Positions 8,940-18,165 of a stretch of DNA of 64,000 bases are shown piece after piece (the stretch's first letter is position 1; each line of letters starts with the position of its first letter). The translations under genes and the position numbers were made by a program. Origin of the DNA: Sulfurisphaera tokodaii str. 7 (lineage in GTDB: Archaea; Thermoproteota; Thermoprotei_A; Sulfolobales; Sulfolobaceae); contig NC_003106.2 in the NCBI RefSeq assembly GCF_000011205.1, positions 2,370,001-2,434,000 on the forward strand, given 5' to 3'. The notes beneath the pieces were generated by a model. It made no database searches. It saw only the letters and a list, made by a program, of their open reading frames with translations, and was not told where the DNA came from.

Positions 8940-9787
8940 AATTCTACCCCTCTAATTATCATTTCAATACCTAAAAACGCTAAGATAAGCATGAAAATTA
9001 ATCTTAATTTTACATTTCTTATTTTTGGTAAGACTTTACTCCCTATAAAGGATCCAATAAGAACTCCAATCGCGGTTATACCAGCCATCAAAGGTTGGAT
9101 ATACCCGAAAATCCAGTATAATGAACTACTTGTAGCTGCAGTAACACCAATCATAAAATTACTAGTAGTAGTACTTACCTTAATTGGTAAATTCATAGCC
9201 CAATCCATTCCGATAACTTTTAGAGCACCAGAGCCTATTCCTAGAAGCCCAGATATCATACCGGCAAAAAACATAATTATTTCTCCTAACCACCATCTCA
9301 CTCCATAATATTCTACCTCTTGTCTTAATGCAACATCATAATACTTTCCATAGAGCTGAAAAACTCTAGTAGTCCAATCAGGCTTCATTGGTTTCGGGAG
9401 TTCTAATGAAGCCTTCTTTAGCTGAGGATAAATAGAAGTTAAAATTACAATTCCGAAGATTATAAAGAGAATAAAGGCTAAGTGATGCTCATAGATATAA
9501 TGGGCAATAAGTGAACCAACTATAGCTCCAGTTGTTGTAGCAATCTCTAAACCCATGCCTATTTTAACGTTAGTAATTCTATCTTTGATATACGCACTAG
9601 CTGCTCCGCTTGAGGTTGCTATAGTTGATATTAGACTTGCTCCAGTGGCATATTCTATTGGAATTGATAAAAAGAGAGTATAGATTGGTACTAATACTGT
9701 AGCTCCACCTAATCCTGTTAACGATCCTATAAATCCAGCTATAATACTCGAAATGAGCAGAGAAATAATAAATAAAAGATCATTCAT
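8930..9787 (-). CDS. TauE/SafE-family permease (copy 2)
   Basis: 285 residues. The signature halves are GFIGSLTGLGGATVLVPIY at the N-terminus and GMISGLLGIGSGALKVIGM in the second half. Nearly every motif aligns with copy 1 (7678-8532) without large gaps, including the STTTSNFMIGVTAATSS segment, so this is an old tandem duplication. It is the first gene of the four-gene stretch. Two permeases may differ in anion preference or expression. Confidence 0.85.
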   Translation of the reverse strand: MNDLLFIISLLISSIIAGFIGSLTGLGGATVLVPIYTLFLSIPIEYATGASLISTIATSSGAASAYIKDRITNVKIGMGLEIATTTGAIVGSLIAHYIYEHHLAFILFIIFGIVILTSIYPQLKKASLELPKPMKPDWTTRVFQLYGKYYDVALRQEVEYYGVRWWLGEIIMFFAGMISGLLGIGSGALKVIGMDWAMNLPIKVSTTTSNFMIGVTAATSSSLYWIFGYIQPLMAGITAIGVLIGSFIGSKVLPKIRNVKLRLIFMLILAFLGIEMIIRGVELWI

Positions 9788-9849
9788 AGAGTGATTTTTT
9801 CCTTTATCACTTAAATTATTATCTTTTTAATTTTCAGTGTTATATCTGA

Positions 9850-10560
9850 CTTTTGCACCACCCTTAGGGTGGTTGTCACCCTCATCGGTTCGGGTCTACA
9901 TCCCTCATTTGAGGGGCAGACGAGAGGGTCAGAGACCTATTCAAATTAACTACAGCAACAACATCCCTATCATTCTCATACCACAACCACACCTAAACCA
10001 ACGATATGAAACCTCCTTCATCTTCTTACCACACCTAGGTTCTATCTTCTCTTTCTTTTTCTCAAAAACTACTTTAAGAAACGCACTATCACCTTTAATT
10101 ACAAGTCTTGCCTCCTTCATCCTCCAATCCTTGTAAAAATTTAAATTCCTTGGATAACCCAAGATGGGTAGTTCACCAATACTTGTTATTCTAACCCTCA
10201 TTTTTTCAAAGTTTATTGTGTAACTAGCTTTTGGTGTTAACCATACTGTTGGTTTATATATTCTAGGGAAATGTCCCTTTCTAGGATTATTGTACTAACT
10301 CTTGTATGTTGCTAGTGCATCACGGCAACAGTCTTCAGTAATCTTTGATAGTAGTTGGTACTCCTCTTTTAGCTTCTCATACAACTCTTGGTGTATAAAT
10401 CCTAATACGTCTTTTTCATTTGGGTTTTAATCCCCTTTCTTTTAACCAGAATAATACGTATCTTAATGCTTTTACATAGTTATTCACAAGGGCTAAGGAG
10501 GGAGTCTGATAAACCAATCTTCATTGAAACTGTTTCTCTGATTGGGTTCTTTCCCCTCCT
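9850..10560 (-). pseudogene. tnpB: Decayed IS200/IS605-type tnpB with hairpin right end
   Basis: Read on the minus strand, pieces of a Sulfolobales TnpB appear in order but in different frames: [20 protein letters not shown], then [24 protein letters not shown], a stop in RDALATYKS[14 protein letters not shown], then [13 protein letters not shown] and [20 protein letters not shown]. After KIEP the sequence jumps straight to the C-terminal zinc-finger half ([17 protein letters not shown]), so the central RuvC part is deleted. Position 9857 onward holds ACCACCC-TTA-GGGTGGT, the kind of hairpin found at the right end, where the omega-RNA scaffold of a live element lies. At least two frameshifts, a stop and a deletion make it inactive. 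No tnpA is present. Confidence 0.8.
9857..9932 (-). other. IS605-type right-end hairpins (possible omega-RNA relic)
   Basis: Two stems stand out: ACCACCC-TTA-GGGTGGT and CCCTCA-TT-TGAGGG, separated by a GC-rich stretch unlike the surrounding DNA. They lie at and just past the 3' end of the tnpB relic, where active elements encode the guide-RNA scaffold. The relic has lost the nuclease core, so any RNA made here would have to act with another TnpB. Confidence 0.4.
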
Positions 10561-10642
10561 AGCCATTAAATATTCACTAGAAAAAGTAGGTATATAAATA
10601 TAAGGGGTTTATCCGCCATAAATAGCTAGGCTTTCCGCTCCC

Positions 10643-11044
10643 TTAACCTTTAATTTCTGTAATGTTTATTAAAATATCTGTATTATTTGGCGGAATATTT
10701 CCTTTATAAGTAATCAAATAGGTAATTTTTATTAAATATAAGCCAGCATTCAGATGAATAATTCTATGGGTTTGATTACTGTTTAACTCAATAAAAAAAT
10801 CTTTTGTATGTCTGTGATGATTTATAGAAATTTCTATTATTGCATTAACATACACTATATTCTTATTTTTTATATGTAACGATATACTATATTCTCCTCC
10901 TTTTTCAATTAATAAAGTCTGGTTATATTTTAAAGTGATTGAATGAACTTCTTCCTTACTCTTGAGATGCAAAGTAGAGTAACCTAAATATATATTAAGC
11001 GCTAATGAAAGCAAAAGTAAGACTGCAATAAGTTTTATATTCAC
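10643..11044 (-). CDS. Small anchored extracytoplasmic protein, unknown
   Basis: I place the start at the GTG at 11044 (133 residues, MNIKLIAVLLLLSLALNIYLG). A TTG at 11065 would add seven basic residues before the same hydrophobic segment, and I cannot exclude it. After one membrane anchor comes about 105 residues rich in beta-prone sequence with several N-x-S/T sites, so it probably faces outside the cell. No family recognised. It diverges from the glycosyltransferase gene only 31 bases away, next to the transposon relic. Confidence 0.6.
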   Translation of the reverse strand: MNIKLIAVLLLLSLALNIYLGYSTLHLKSKEEVHSITLKYNQTLLIEKGGEYSISLHIKNKNIVYVNAIIEISINHHRHTKDFFIELNSNQTHRIIHLNAGLYLIKITYLITYKGNIPPNNTDILINITEIKG

Positions 11045-11075
11045 AAATAAATATCGTGGTTTCAAAAATTTAAAT

Positions 11076-11999
11076 ATGGTTTCTACTACTGTAGGTATAC
11101 CTACTCTATTGAGGAATTCTTTAAAGAAGACTTTAGAAGCTTTAATGAATCAAAGCGAAGATGATTTTGAGGTATTAATAACATATAAAGGAAATTTAAC
11201 ACGTGAAATAGAGAATTTTGAGAAATATTTGAGCATAAAGTTCATTGAACAAAAAGAAGGGCTTTTTGAGGAAGCGTTAAATATTATCTTATCTAACGCA
11301 AAGGGAAAGATATTAATAACTATTGATGATGACGCATTACCTTCAAAAGATTGGATCAGAGATCATGTGATTTTTCATGGTAATCATAAAAACGTAGGAA
11401 TTGCTAGTGGTAAAGTTACTGGAAAGCGATGGATAAATTATCCTAATTATCTATACGAGAAATTTAAATCGACAAAATATATGGAAGAATACAGCGAAGT
11501 TTTTAAAGACTACGTTGGATATTTAACAAAGACAGGTTTAAGTGTAGATAGAAAAGAACATAAAGGTAATGAAAAGACATTAGCTATTGTAGGTGTAAAT
11601 ATGAGCTTAAAGAGGGAAGTTTATAATTATGTTAGGGCTATTCCTTTCACGCTTAGAGGAAGTTACAATGAGACTATACTTTCTTTACAAGCTATAAAAA
11701 TGGGATTTGAAACTAGGACTTTTAATAAAGCTGAAGTATATCATATCCAAAATCCTTCACTCTCAACTCCTACTAAAGATGAGGAAAGTGGTCTTATAGT
11801 AGAAAAACATACTTTACCATATGCTGTTAGCTTTATTTTTCCCTTAGAAGTTGAGCTAATAAAGGAATTTTCAACTAAAGTTCAAGGAGAAGCCAAGATT
11901 GGGTTAGAATTGGCCTTAAAAGGAACAGAAGAAAAAATGAAGCCAACAGATTTTAGATTTATCTTAAGAAAGACTGTTAATGGAATTAGAAATTTGTAA
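11076..11999 (+). CDS. Family 2 (GT-A) glycosyltransferase
   Basis: 307 residues. The N-terminal TTVGIPTLLRNSLKKTLEAL and the metal-binding DDD in ILITIDDDALPSKDW (about residues 85-97) are those of GT2 enzymes using nucleotide-sugar donors. No membrane helix is present, so it works on the cytoplasmic face. It begins a same-strand run of five genes (to 14359) with tight spacing. A role in S-layer or lipid-linked glycan synthesis is plausible, since Sulfolobales proteins are heavily N-glycosylated. The acceptor is unknown. Confidence 0.8.
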   Translation: MVSTTVGIPTLLRNSLKKTLEALMNQSEDDFEVLITYKGNLTREIENFEKYLSIKFIEQKEGLFEEALNIILSNAKGKILITIDDDALPSKDWIRDHVIFHGNHKNVGIASGKVTGKRWINYPNYLYEKFKSTKYMEEYSEVFKDYVGYLTKTGLSVDRKEHKGNEKTLAIVGVNMSLKREVYNYVRAIPFTLRGSYNETILSLQAIKMGFETRTFNKAEVYHIQNPSLSTPTKDEESGLIVEKHTLPYAVSFIFPLEVELIKEFSTKVQGEAKIGLELALKGTEEKMKPTDFRFILRKTVNGIRNL

Positions 12000-12465
12000 A
12001 AGTGATGGCATTTTAGGGGTAAGGCTATCCTCTGGAAGAGTAATATCTTTATTGAATAACTCTATATTTGAAATAAATCCAGATAGATGTGTTAAAACTC
12101 TTATCGAAGTAAAAGAAAAAGAAGCAGTATTTAAGAATTTGAGAATACCACTTTACCTCCCTTCAGAAGAATTGAATAAGCTAAAACTACTATATGTGGT
12201 GAAGGGAGAAGTTTCACATGAGATTATATATTACAATAACTCAGTAGAAATTCACATTGACACAAAGTTGAAAAACGTAAAACTTACCAATAAAATTTCG
12301 TTTACTAGATTCTGTGGTAATTATGGTCTTCTCTTACCCAATTACTGCATAGGAAATGAGACTTTTGCGATCTTTGGTAAGAATAAAAATGAGGTATATT
12401 CAGCTTATCTAGAATTTAAGGAGTTTATTGACCACATTAGAAAAATTTTATTAAACTTAACATAA
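11980..12465 (+). CDS. Hypothetical protein in glycosyltransferase operon
   Basis: 161 residues, soluble, mixed alpha/beta by eye, with scattered cysteines (six) but no clear metal motif. Its ATG lies 20 bases inside the end of the GT2 gene in another frame, so translation is probably coupled. I do not recognise a family. Confidence 0.65.
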   Translation: MELEICKSDGILGVRLSSGRVISLLNNSIFEINPDRCVKTLIEVKEKEAVFKNLRIPLYLPSEELNKLKLLYVVKGEVSHEIIYYNNSVEIHIDTKLKNVKLTNKISFTRFCGNYGLLLPNYCIGNETFAIFGKNKNEVYSAYLEFKEFIDHIRKILLNLT

Positions 12466-12476
12466 AGTTTAGCCTA

Positions 12477-12932
12477 ATGGCAGAAAAAATAACGACCTAT
12501 TACTCTTATGTTCTCGCTTTAACGATAATTCTTCTATTATTTGGATTAGCTTTAGGACCGTTAGCACCAATTGACGAACCTACTTATTTCCCTGGTTATG
12601 ATCTACAAATACCAGTTGGATTAAGTTTCTCTGGTTTCATCCTACTTATTATCTTCATAATATCGGTAATACTGTTTTGGGGATCAAAAAATATCTTTCT
12701 GAATGTTCTAATAGATGCATCATCATTATCATTCTCCATTGTAAATTATATAAATTTCTATCTAGTTTACGTAATATGGAAACCTATAATGTATCTCCTC
12801 CCCTTTTTCTTTTACATAAGGTATGATGGGATCTCAACTTTAGTTTTCGACTTTGGTCAAATAGCCTTGATAATTTTCTTTTATCGTTTATATAAAAATA
12901 TAAAAACAAGAAGGACTTATAAATCAGTATAA
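12477..12932 (+). CDS. Four-helix membrane protein, unknown
   Basis: 151 residues. Hydrophobic segments lie at about 10-30, 48-68, 72-100 and 120-140, and the C-terminal tail is basic (YKNIKTRRTYKSV). It starts 12 bases after the upstream gene and ends 12 bases before the MscS gene, so it is part of the same transcription unit. No family recognised. Confidence 0.65.
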   Translation: MAEKITTYYSYVLALTIILLLFGLALGPLAPIDEPTYFPGYDLQIPVGLSFSGFILLIIFIISVILFWGSKNIFLNVLIDASSLSFSIVNYINFYLVYVIWKPIMYLLPFFFYIRYDGISTLVFDFGQIALIIFFYRLYKNIKTRRTYKSV

Positions 12933-12944
12933 TAATTTCTTTTT

Positions 12945-13814
12945 ATGAGCTACAGGCTTCAAGTGGTTAAAATACTATTGATTATCTTAATACTAGCAAT
13001 TTTAGACTTCGTTTTAACTTATTTGGTTCAACTCCTTACAGAAGCTTATCCTAAACAACTTTTACCTTATGAGCCGGCAATAATAACTGGTATCCATGTG
13101 ATAATAGTAGCTATAGGCGGTTATTATATTATAAAATTCATACAAGGAATTTTATCAATAACAGTTTACGCTAAGATCGAAAAAGGAATGGCAGGGATGA
13201 TAAAATTTGCATTAGATGTAATATTTTACACACTTTTAGTCTTGGCAATATTAGTTGTACTTCATGTAAATCTAACTGGAGTATTAGTAGGTAGTGCAGT
13301 AGGCGGTATAGTAATTGGTTTAGCTGTGCAAACTATTGCCCAGAACTTATTATCTGGCGTTCTTGTAACCTCAAGTAAAACAATAAAACCTGGAGATTCG
13401 GTATCTTTACTTTCATGGATATGGGGAAATCCAATTATAGGGGAAGTAACAAAAGTATCTTTACTTTTCACTGAAATAAAAAGTATTACTGGTAATATCT
13501 TTAAAATACCCAACTCTGCTTTTCTAGGAAATACTGTTTTTCAGAAATTAGAATCTGAAAATTCACTTGTATATCCGCTACAAGTTATAGTTAATGCAGA
13601 TGTATCAGCAGATAAAGTTCTTGAAAGAGTTAAAGATATATTAAAGGATAAAATTAAGGATGAGACAAAGGTTGAAGTGTACTTCACTTCTAAAAATGGA
13701 GGAACTAACGTATTTACTGCTGTTATTCATTTCCAAAAAATAGATGAACTTCGAGGGTTAATAGATTTAGTTAATTCTGCATTCGATAAAGCTTATTGGA
13801 GTGCTAAATCATGA
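12945..13814 (+). CDS. MscS-family mechanosensitive channel
   Basis: 289 residues. Three to four N-terminal membrane segments are followed by the MscS pore helix and beta domain: GSAVGGIVIGLAVQTIAQNLLSG (about 118-140) is the small-residue, glycine-rich TM3 that lines the pore, and FKIPNSAFLGNTVFQ marks the end of the beta domain. It should release solutes on hypo-osmotic shock. Its stop overlaps the macrodomain start by 4 bases. Confidence 0.9.
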   Translation: MSYRLQVVKILLIILILAILDFVLTYLVQLLTEAYPKQLLPYEPAIITGIHVIIVAIGGYYIIKFIQGILSITVYAKIEKGMAGMIKFALDVIFYTLLVLAILVVLHVNLTGVLVGSAVGGIVIGLAVQTIAQNLLSGVLVTSSKTIKPGDSVSLLSWIWGNPIIGEVTKVSLLFTEIKSITGNIFKIPNSAFLGNTVFQKLESENSLVYPLQVIVNADVSADKVLERVKDILKDKIKDETKVEVYFTSKNGGTNVFTAVIHFQKIDELRGLIDLVNSAFDKAYWSAKS

Positions 13815-14359
13815 TAGTTAAAATCATTAAAGGAGATATAACTGAAATTGAAGCTGAAGCTATAGTTAATGCTGCAAATTCCTATTTAGAACATGGTGGA
13901 GGAGTAGCTAGAGCCATTGTAGAAAAAGGAGGTTATATAATTCAAAAAGAAAGTAGAGAGTATGTAAGGAAATATGGACCAGTACCAACTGGTGGAGTCG
14001 CTGTTACTTCTGCAGGAAAATTAAAAGCAAAATACGTAATTCATGCAGTAGGTCCAAGATATGGAATAGAAGGGGAGGAGAAATTAGAAGAGGCTATAAG
14101 AAATGCACTTAGAAAAGCTGAGGAGTTAAAGTTATCTAGTATAGCTCTTCCAGCAATTTCTACTGGTATATATGGTTATCCATATGAAATATGCGCAGAG
14201 AAAATGGTAAAAGTAATTAAAGAAGAGTATACTAACTTTAAACATTTAAATACTATAATAGTTTCCCTTTACTCAGAGGAAGCATACAATATTTTTGTGA
14301 ACATTTTTGAGAGAGAATTAGCTAAAGAAAAAAACATTACCTTGAAAATGTCTCCTTAA
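13811..14359 (+). CDS. Macrodomain protein (ADP-ribose binding/hydrolysing)
   Basis: 182 residues, a single macrodomain. The signature VNAANSYLEHGGGVARAI at 19-36 holds the catalytic/binding Asn and the glycine loop, and ALPAISTGIYGYP (about 115-127) forms the phosphate loop. Length matches Archaeoglobus Af1521 and other stand-alone archaeal macrodomains, which bind ADP-ribose and hydrolyse ADP-ribose-1''-phosphate or protein/nucleic-acid ADP-ribosylation. It is the last gene of the 11.1-14.4 kb run. Its link to a channel and a glycosyltransferase may only be positional. Confidence 0.9.
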   Translation: MIVKIIKGDITEIEAEAIVNAANSYLEHGGGVARAIVEKGGYIIQKESREYVRKYGPVPTGGVAVTSAGKLKAKYVIHAVGPRYGIEGEEKLEEAIRNALRKAEELKLSSIALPAISTGIYGYPYEICAEKMVKVIKEEYTNFKHLNTIIVSLYSEEAYNIFVNIFERELAKEKNITLKMSP

Positions 14360-14368
14360 AATCAAAAA

Positions 14369-15451
14369 CTATGCAAATTTAAAGTAAGGGAAAATTCCTT
14401 CCGTAACTCTAAGTCTCGGCGTAATGATGTTTTCCCCTTTTCTTATACATATGAAGTTAATTCGTAGTATTGCTGGGATTGTAAAGAGTAATAGTAGAGC
14501 AAATAATATTGCTAATAATGATGCGTAAATACTTGGAAGTATTGGTGATATAATAAACAGTACAGTCGCTATAGCATAACCAATTAACCACGTTAGGACT
14601 TCTAGTATAGTTACTTTTACCGAATCCTTTAGGTTCTTTATCCTCACCTTATCCACTCCTAAAGCCGTTAATGCTTCTGAAATTCCATAAAACATTGCAC
14701 CGTAAGGTATAACGGTGTTTAGTGAAATTAGAGAGAAACCTAGTAGTGCTAGAGATAACCCATTTCTTATCTTACTCAAGAAAAGTGCCATTAGAATTCC
14801 TATTGACTCTCCAATTACATAAACTATAGGTATGAGTTTCAAAGGCATGTCAACGTAGAGGTATGGGAGGGAGACAGAGAGAGGAAGAATTGTAAGTATA
14901 ATAAAGGATAAATTATTACTTCTTTCATCATCATCATCATAACTCCCTCCCATACCTCTAATATCAACGTTAATTAACGGTAATGCTGTTAAAGCCATTA
15001 TTACTCCAGCTATTAGGAATATACTTCTAATCCCTAGGGTTAAAATTACACTATCATCAAAGAAAGGTATTATTATTGCTGGTAACATTGATATTGCCCA
15101 TATTTTTGCAACTTCATCATTCATTAATAGATAAAAAATCGGTACTGAAACCCAGTACATACTATAAAGTATTAGAGATAAGATAGCAGTTAACGCATTA
15201 TTAGATATTGAAAGTAAAATTAATCCTATACCAGAAATTATTAAAGATACTATTGTAATTTCCTTAACTCTTTTTGTAAATAATGGAACTACTGAATAAA
15301 CCAATCCTACTAAAGTAGATATTATATACAAGAATCCTATAAAATCTTCTTTAATAATAGTCTTTAAAAATACTGTAAGGTATGGAGAATAAAGATAATA
15401 CGCTAATCCCCACAAAGTCCACGAAATCACTACAGATTTTATTGAACGCAA
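14369..15451 (-). CDS. MFS-like membrane transporter
   Basis: 360 residues with about ten to twelve hydrophobic segments and a short acidic central loop (DDDDE near residue 175, encoded by a tcatca repeat). The overall pattern is that of a small major facilitator, but the conserved MFS loop motifs are weak. The start is TTG with a GAGGTG Shine-Dalgarno about 10 bases upstream; a nearby ATG is in another frame. Substrate unknown. Confidence 0.6.
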   Translation of the reverse strand: MRSIKSVVISWTLWGLAYYLYSPYLTVFLKTIIKEDFIGFLYIISTLVGLVYSVVPLFTKRVKEITIVSLIISGIGLILLSISNNALTAILSLILYSMYWVSVPIFYLLMNDEVAKIWAISMLPAIIIPFFDDSVILTLGIRSIFLIAGVIMALTALPLINVDIRGMGGSYDDDDERSNNLSFIILTILPLSVSLPYLYVDMPLKLIPIVYVIGESIGILMALFLSKIRNGLSLALLGFSLISLNTVIPYGAMFYGISEALTALGVDKVRIKNLKDSVKVTILEVLTWLIGYAIATVLFIISPILPSIYASLLAILFALLLLFTIPAILRINFICIRKGENIITPRLRVTEGIFPYFKFA

Positions 15452-15636
15452 TCTTCATCACCTCAGTATCCCTCATTTCCCCTTCCTTATATAATATATA
15501 TTAATAAATGTATAAAAATTTTTTCCTTTAAATTAATCATGGTAAGTAATATGCAAAATGTGTACTGTTAAAATCAAAATATTGCCAATATCATAATTTT
15601 TTGATAATGATAAAATTCGCAATCTAAATAAATGAA

Positions 15637-16554
15637 TTATAGATTCTTTCTAATAAATTCTTCATAATACATAACAGCTTTTCTTAAATTTTCTAGTTCA
15701 TTTTCTCTTTTAGATAATTCTACATAAGCCCTAGCTAGGAACAAGTATTCTTTCTCCTTTTCAGCTATAGAAATTGCTTGCTTTAAAAAATCAATAACAC
15801 CTGTCCTTTTATATAACTCATTTAATAACCTTATTTTATCCTGAGGGCTACCTTCATTAGATTCTTCAAGCTTTTGTAGTGCCTCATAAAGCAATTCTGA
15901 TTTGTAGAATGAGAGTTTATATAGCGCTCTAGCTTCTCCTTTAACATCTTTTAACTCCCTAAAAATGTCTAAAGCCCTTTCAATCTTATCCTTATCCTCA
16001 TATGAAAGTAAAGCCTCAGCTAGTAATCTTTTATTATGTATCAGCTCAGCATACTTTACGGCTTTATCTAAATAATCTTTTCTTCCACTATTTCTTCCAA
16101 GGTAAATATATGCAACTATTAAATCCTCAGTTGGTTCATCAAAGCCTTCAAGTATAGCTCTTGCCTCTTCAACATGCTTTATATCACCAATGCTTAAACA
16201 CACTTTTGCTAACAATCTTTGGGCATGGGTTTTTAGAGGAGTATTTACTAATTCCCTTAGTATTTCATAAGCCCTATTATAATCCTTATCTTTAAAAAGT
16301 GCCAGTGCTAGGTTAAAATTTATAACATATCTATCTTCATTACTTTTTGCTTTCTTTAAGGCTTTTTCAAAACACTCAATAGCCTTTTTTGTATCCCCCT
16401 TTTCTAAGTACACCAAACCTAACTGATTTAGAGAGTGTAAATCTTGTCTTCCTTCTAAAAGTTTTATAACCTCATTTAACTTGCTGGGATCTTTTGTCTT
16501 TTTGTATTCCTCAAATATTTGTTTAGCCCTCTCTATGACTCGGCTATCCTCCAT
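15637..16554 (-). CDS. TPR-repeat protein
   Basis: 305 residues built from helical TPR-like repeats. The clearest is [27 protein letters not shown] (about residues 39-65, core only), followed by degenerate copies. It is soluble and probably a protein-binding scaffold. It is translationally coupled to the glycosyltransferase just upstream on the same strand: the genes overlap by 22 bases, so the two proteins may act together. The 185 bases beyond its end (15452-15636) hold no gene. Confidence 0.8.
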   Translation of the reverse strand: MEDSRVIERAKQIFEEYKKTKDPSKLNEVIKLLEGRQDLHSLNQLGLVYLEKGDTKKAIECFEKALKKAKSNEDRYVINFNLALALFKDKDYNRAYEILRELVNTPLKTHAQRLLAKVCLSIGDIKHVEEARAILEGFDEPTEDLIVAYIYLGRNSGRKDYLDKAVKYAELIHNKRLLAEALLSYEDKDKIERALDIFRELKDVKGEARALYKLSFYKSELLYEALQKLEESNEGSPQDKIRLLNELYKRTGVIDFLKQAISIAEKEKEYLFLARAYVELSKRENELENLRKAVMYYEEFIRKNL

Positions 16555-17591
16555 ATATATTTATAATATTCATCAGCAGTTTTATTCCAATCGTATTTTA
16601 AAGAGCTCTCATAACTACGTTTTGACAAATATTTCATTACATTTTCATCCTCCAAGATGTAATTTAGTCTCTCTGCGAACATATCTATATTTTTATACTC
16701 AACTAGAAAACCATTCACTCCATCTTCAATGATTTCTGGAATAGACCCCGTAGAATATGCAACTGCTGGTGTTCCACAGGAGTTAGCTTCAACTATTGTC
16801 ATTCCCCAACCTTCAATAAAGGAAGTTGAAATAACAGCCCAAGCTTGCTGATATAGTTTTATTTTTTGACTCTCATTTACTTTTCCAAGAAAAATTATAT
16901 TTTTTTGACCAGATATAACTCTTTTTACGTTTTCCTCTAAATCTCCTCCACCAGCAATGTAAAATATAGCCTTGTTATTTTTCACTTTCTTAAAGATTTT
17001 TACTGCATCTAAGGGATTTTTATAGTTTTTAAGCCTACCAATCCACAAGACTGTAGGAATTGGTGATTTTTCTCCGGGCTTATATATTTCATGATCAATT
17101 CCGTTATATATTACAGTAATTTTACTCTCATCAATTCTAAATCTCTTAATTAATTCATATTTAGTAGTATTTGAAACAGAAATTATATAAGGATAATTTC
17201 TAATGGTCTTTTCTAATTGTCTAACTATAAATGCTAAGAAAGGATTAAGTTCGTATTTAACAACATCCTGATGGACGTGATGCACTAATGCTATAGACTT
17301 TTTATTTACTATATAAGAAAAGAAAGGTACTGCATGTGCAACACTATCAATTACTACATCATAACCTCTTTTTGCGTAAGATAAAGAGTGGAGATGAAGG
17401 GTATATTTATTTCCCGCATGTAAAAACTTAATTCCATCAAGTTCATCATTAAAATTTCCCACATCTTCACTTAACCAGGTTATATCAAAACCCTTTTTTA
17501 CTAATCTTCTGCTAACCTCGTAAATTACTCTTTCAGCACCTCCAGCTTGAGGATGAAAAATATCTCTATGATTAGTGATTAATAATTTCAC
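16533..17591 (-). CDS. Family 4 (GT-B) glycosyltransferase
   Basis: 352 residues, GTG start. The N-terminal domain has [18 protein letters not shown]. The C-terminal nucleotide-sugar domain has [13 protein letters not shown] (about 200-212) and the GT4 donor block [20 protein letters not shown] with the E-x7-E pattern (about 262-282), then [14 protein letters not shown]. It is predicted to be a retaining glycosyltransferase on the cytoplasmic membrane face, in protein or lipid glycosylation. It lies directly below the structured GC-rich element at 17635-17693. Confidence 0.88.
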   Translation of the reverse strand: MKLLITNHRDIFHPQAGGAERVIYEVSRRLVKKGFDITWLSEDVGNFNDELDGIKFLHAGNKYTLHLHSLSYAKRGYDVVIDSVAHAVPFFSYIVNKKSIALVHHVHQDVVKYELNPFLAFIVRQLEKTIRNYPYIISVSNTTKYELIKRFRIDESKITVIYNGIDHEIYKPGEKSPIPTVLWIGRLKNYKNPLDAVKIFKKVKNNKAIFYIAGGGDLEENVKRVISGQKNIIFLGKVNESQKIKLYQQAWAVISTSFIEGWGMTIVEANSCGTPAVAYSTGSIPEIIEDGVNGFLVEYKNIDMFAERLNYILEDENVMKYLSKRSYESSLKYDWNKTADEYYKYIWRIAES

Positions 17592-17634
17592 GAAAAATAA
17601 ATGAAAATTGAACTTAAAAAAATTTTCTAAAAAG

Positions 17635-17693
17635 AGCCGAAGGGGGACAAAGGGTTCTCATTGAGCCCTGATGGGCACTTGAACCCCGCGGCT
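17635..17693. ncRNA. GC-rich structured element, candidate small RNA or terminator
   Basis: A 59-base GC-rich island in AT-rich DNA folds well. An outer stem AGCCG/CGGCT (17635-17639 with 17689-17693) encloses a stem GGGTTC/GAACCC (17652-17657 with 17681-17686), then an internal loop and an inner stem GCCC/GGGC with a TGAT loop. The fold works on either strand. A TATA-like cttaaaaaaat lies about 25 bases before it on the plus strand. On the minus strand it is followed by ctcttttta, which could act as a terminator between the genes at 17717-18109 and 16533-17591. It does not fit a tRNA, and I see no clear C/D pair or H/ACA features. Confidence 0.45.
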
Positions 17694-17716
17694 ATAAAAA
17701 ATTGGAATTTGTCTTT

Positions 17717-18109
17717 TTAACTTTTATCAAATCTCCAGAGCAGAAATGATACAACAATTAGTAACACATCTAGTATCCAGCTTTCTATAACATAAATGTT
17801 AACTGGTAGTACTTTTCCAATAAATAATGCTGGTGCTGTTCTAGTTTCAGTCAATAATGCAAAATCAATAAGGTAGAATATAAAGGCTGGTAGATATAAA
17901 CTTCTTATACCCAGAATAAATGATACTGCTGCAACTATTGCTAAAGATGCTGTAAAGGCAAAGAAGGTAGAATATATCTCAGTTGCTAGCATATCTTTAG
18001 GAAAGACTACGTGTGTTGCCAGGACGAAATGAACTCCTGCCCAAAGTGCAGATCCTAGCAAACCTATCCATCGTAGTGTTTGTATTCCAGCTCCTATTTT
18101 GCTTGCCAT
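17717..18109 (-). CDS. Four-helix membrane protein, unknown
   Basis: 130 residues with four hydrophobic segments (about 12-32, 45-68, 72-90 and 105-125), almost no loops, and a C-terminal WRFDKS. It lies 56 bases downstream of the MarR gene on the same strand and may be its regulated target. No family recognised. Confidence 0.65.
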   Translation of the reverse strand: MASKIGAGIQTLRWIGLLGSALWAGVHFVLATHVVFPKDMLATEIYSTFFAFTASLAIVAAVSFILGIRSLYLPAFIFYLIDFALLTETRTAPALFIGKVLPVNIYVIESWILDVLLIVVSFLLWRFDKS

Positions 18110-18165
18110 GACAGAAGTTTAGGTGATGTTTAAAAATAGCTTTTCCCAAAAGTCTGGGGAAAAAT

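Noticed and set aside
14925-14940. Repeat tcatcatcatcatca as a microsatellite or CRISPR-like signal
   Set aside because: It lies inside the transporter gene and simply encodes an acidic Asp run in a loop. No spaced repeats are present anywhere in the window.
17635-17693. tRNA gene
   Set aside because: A TTCAA-like string is present on the minus strand, but there is no D arm, anticodon arm or seven-base acceptor stem, and the length is only 59 bases.
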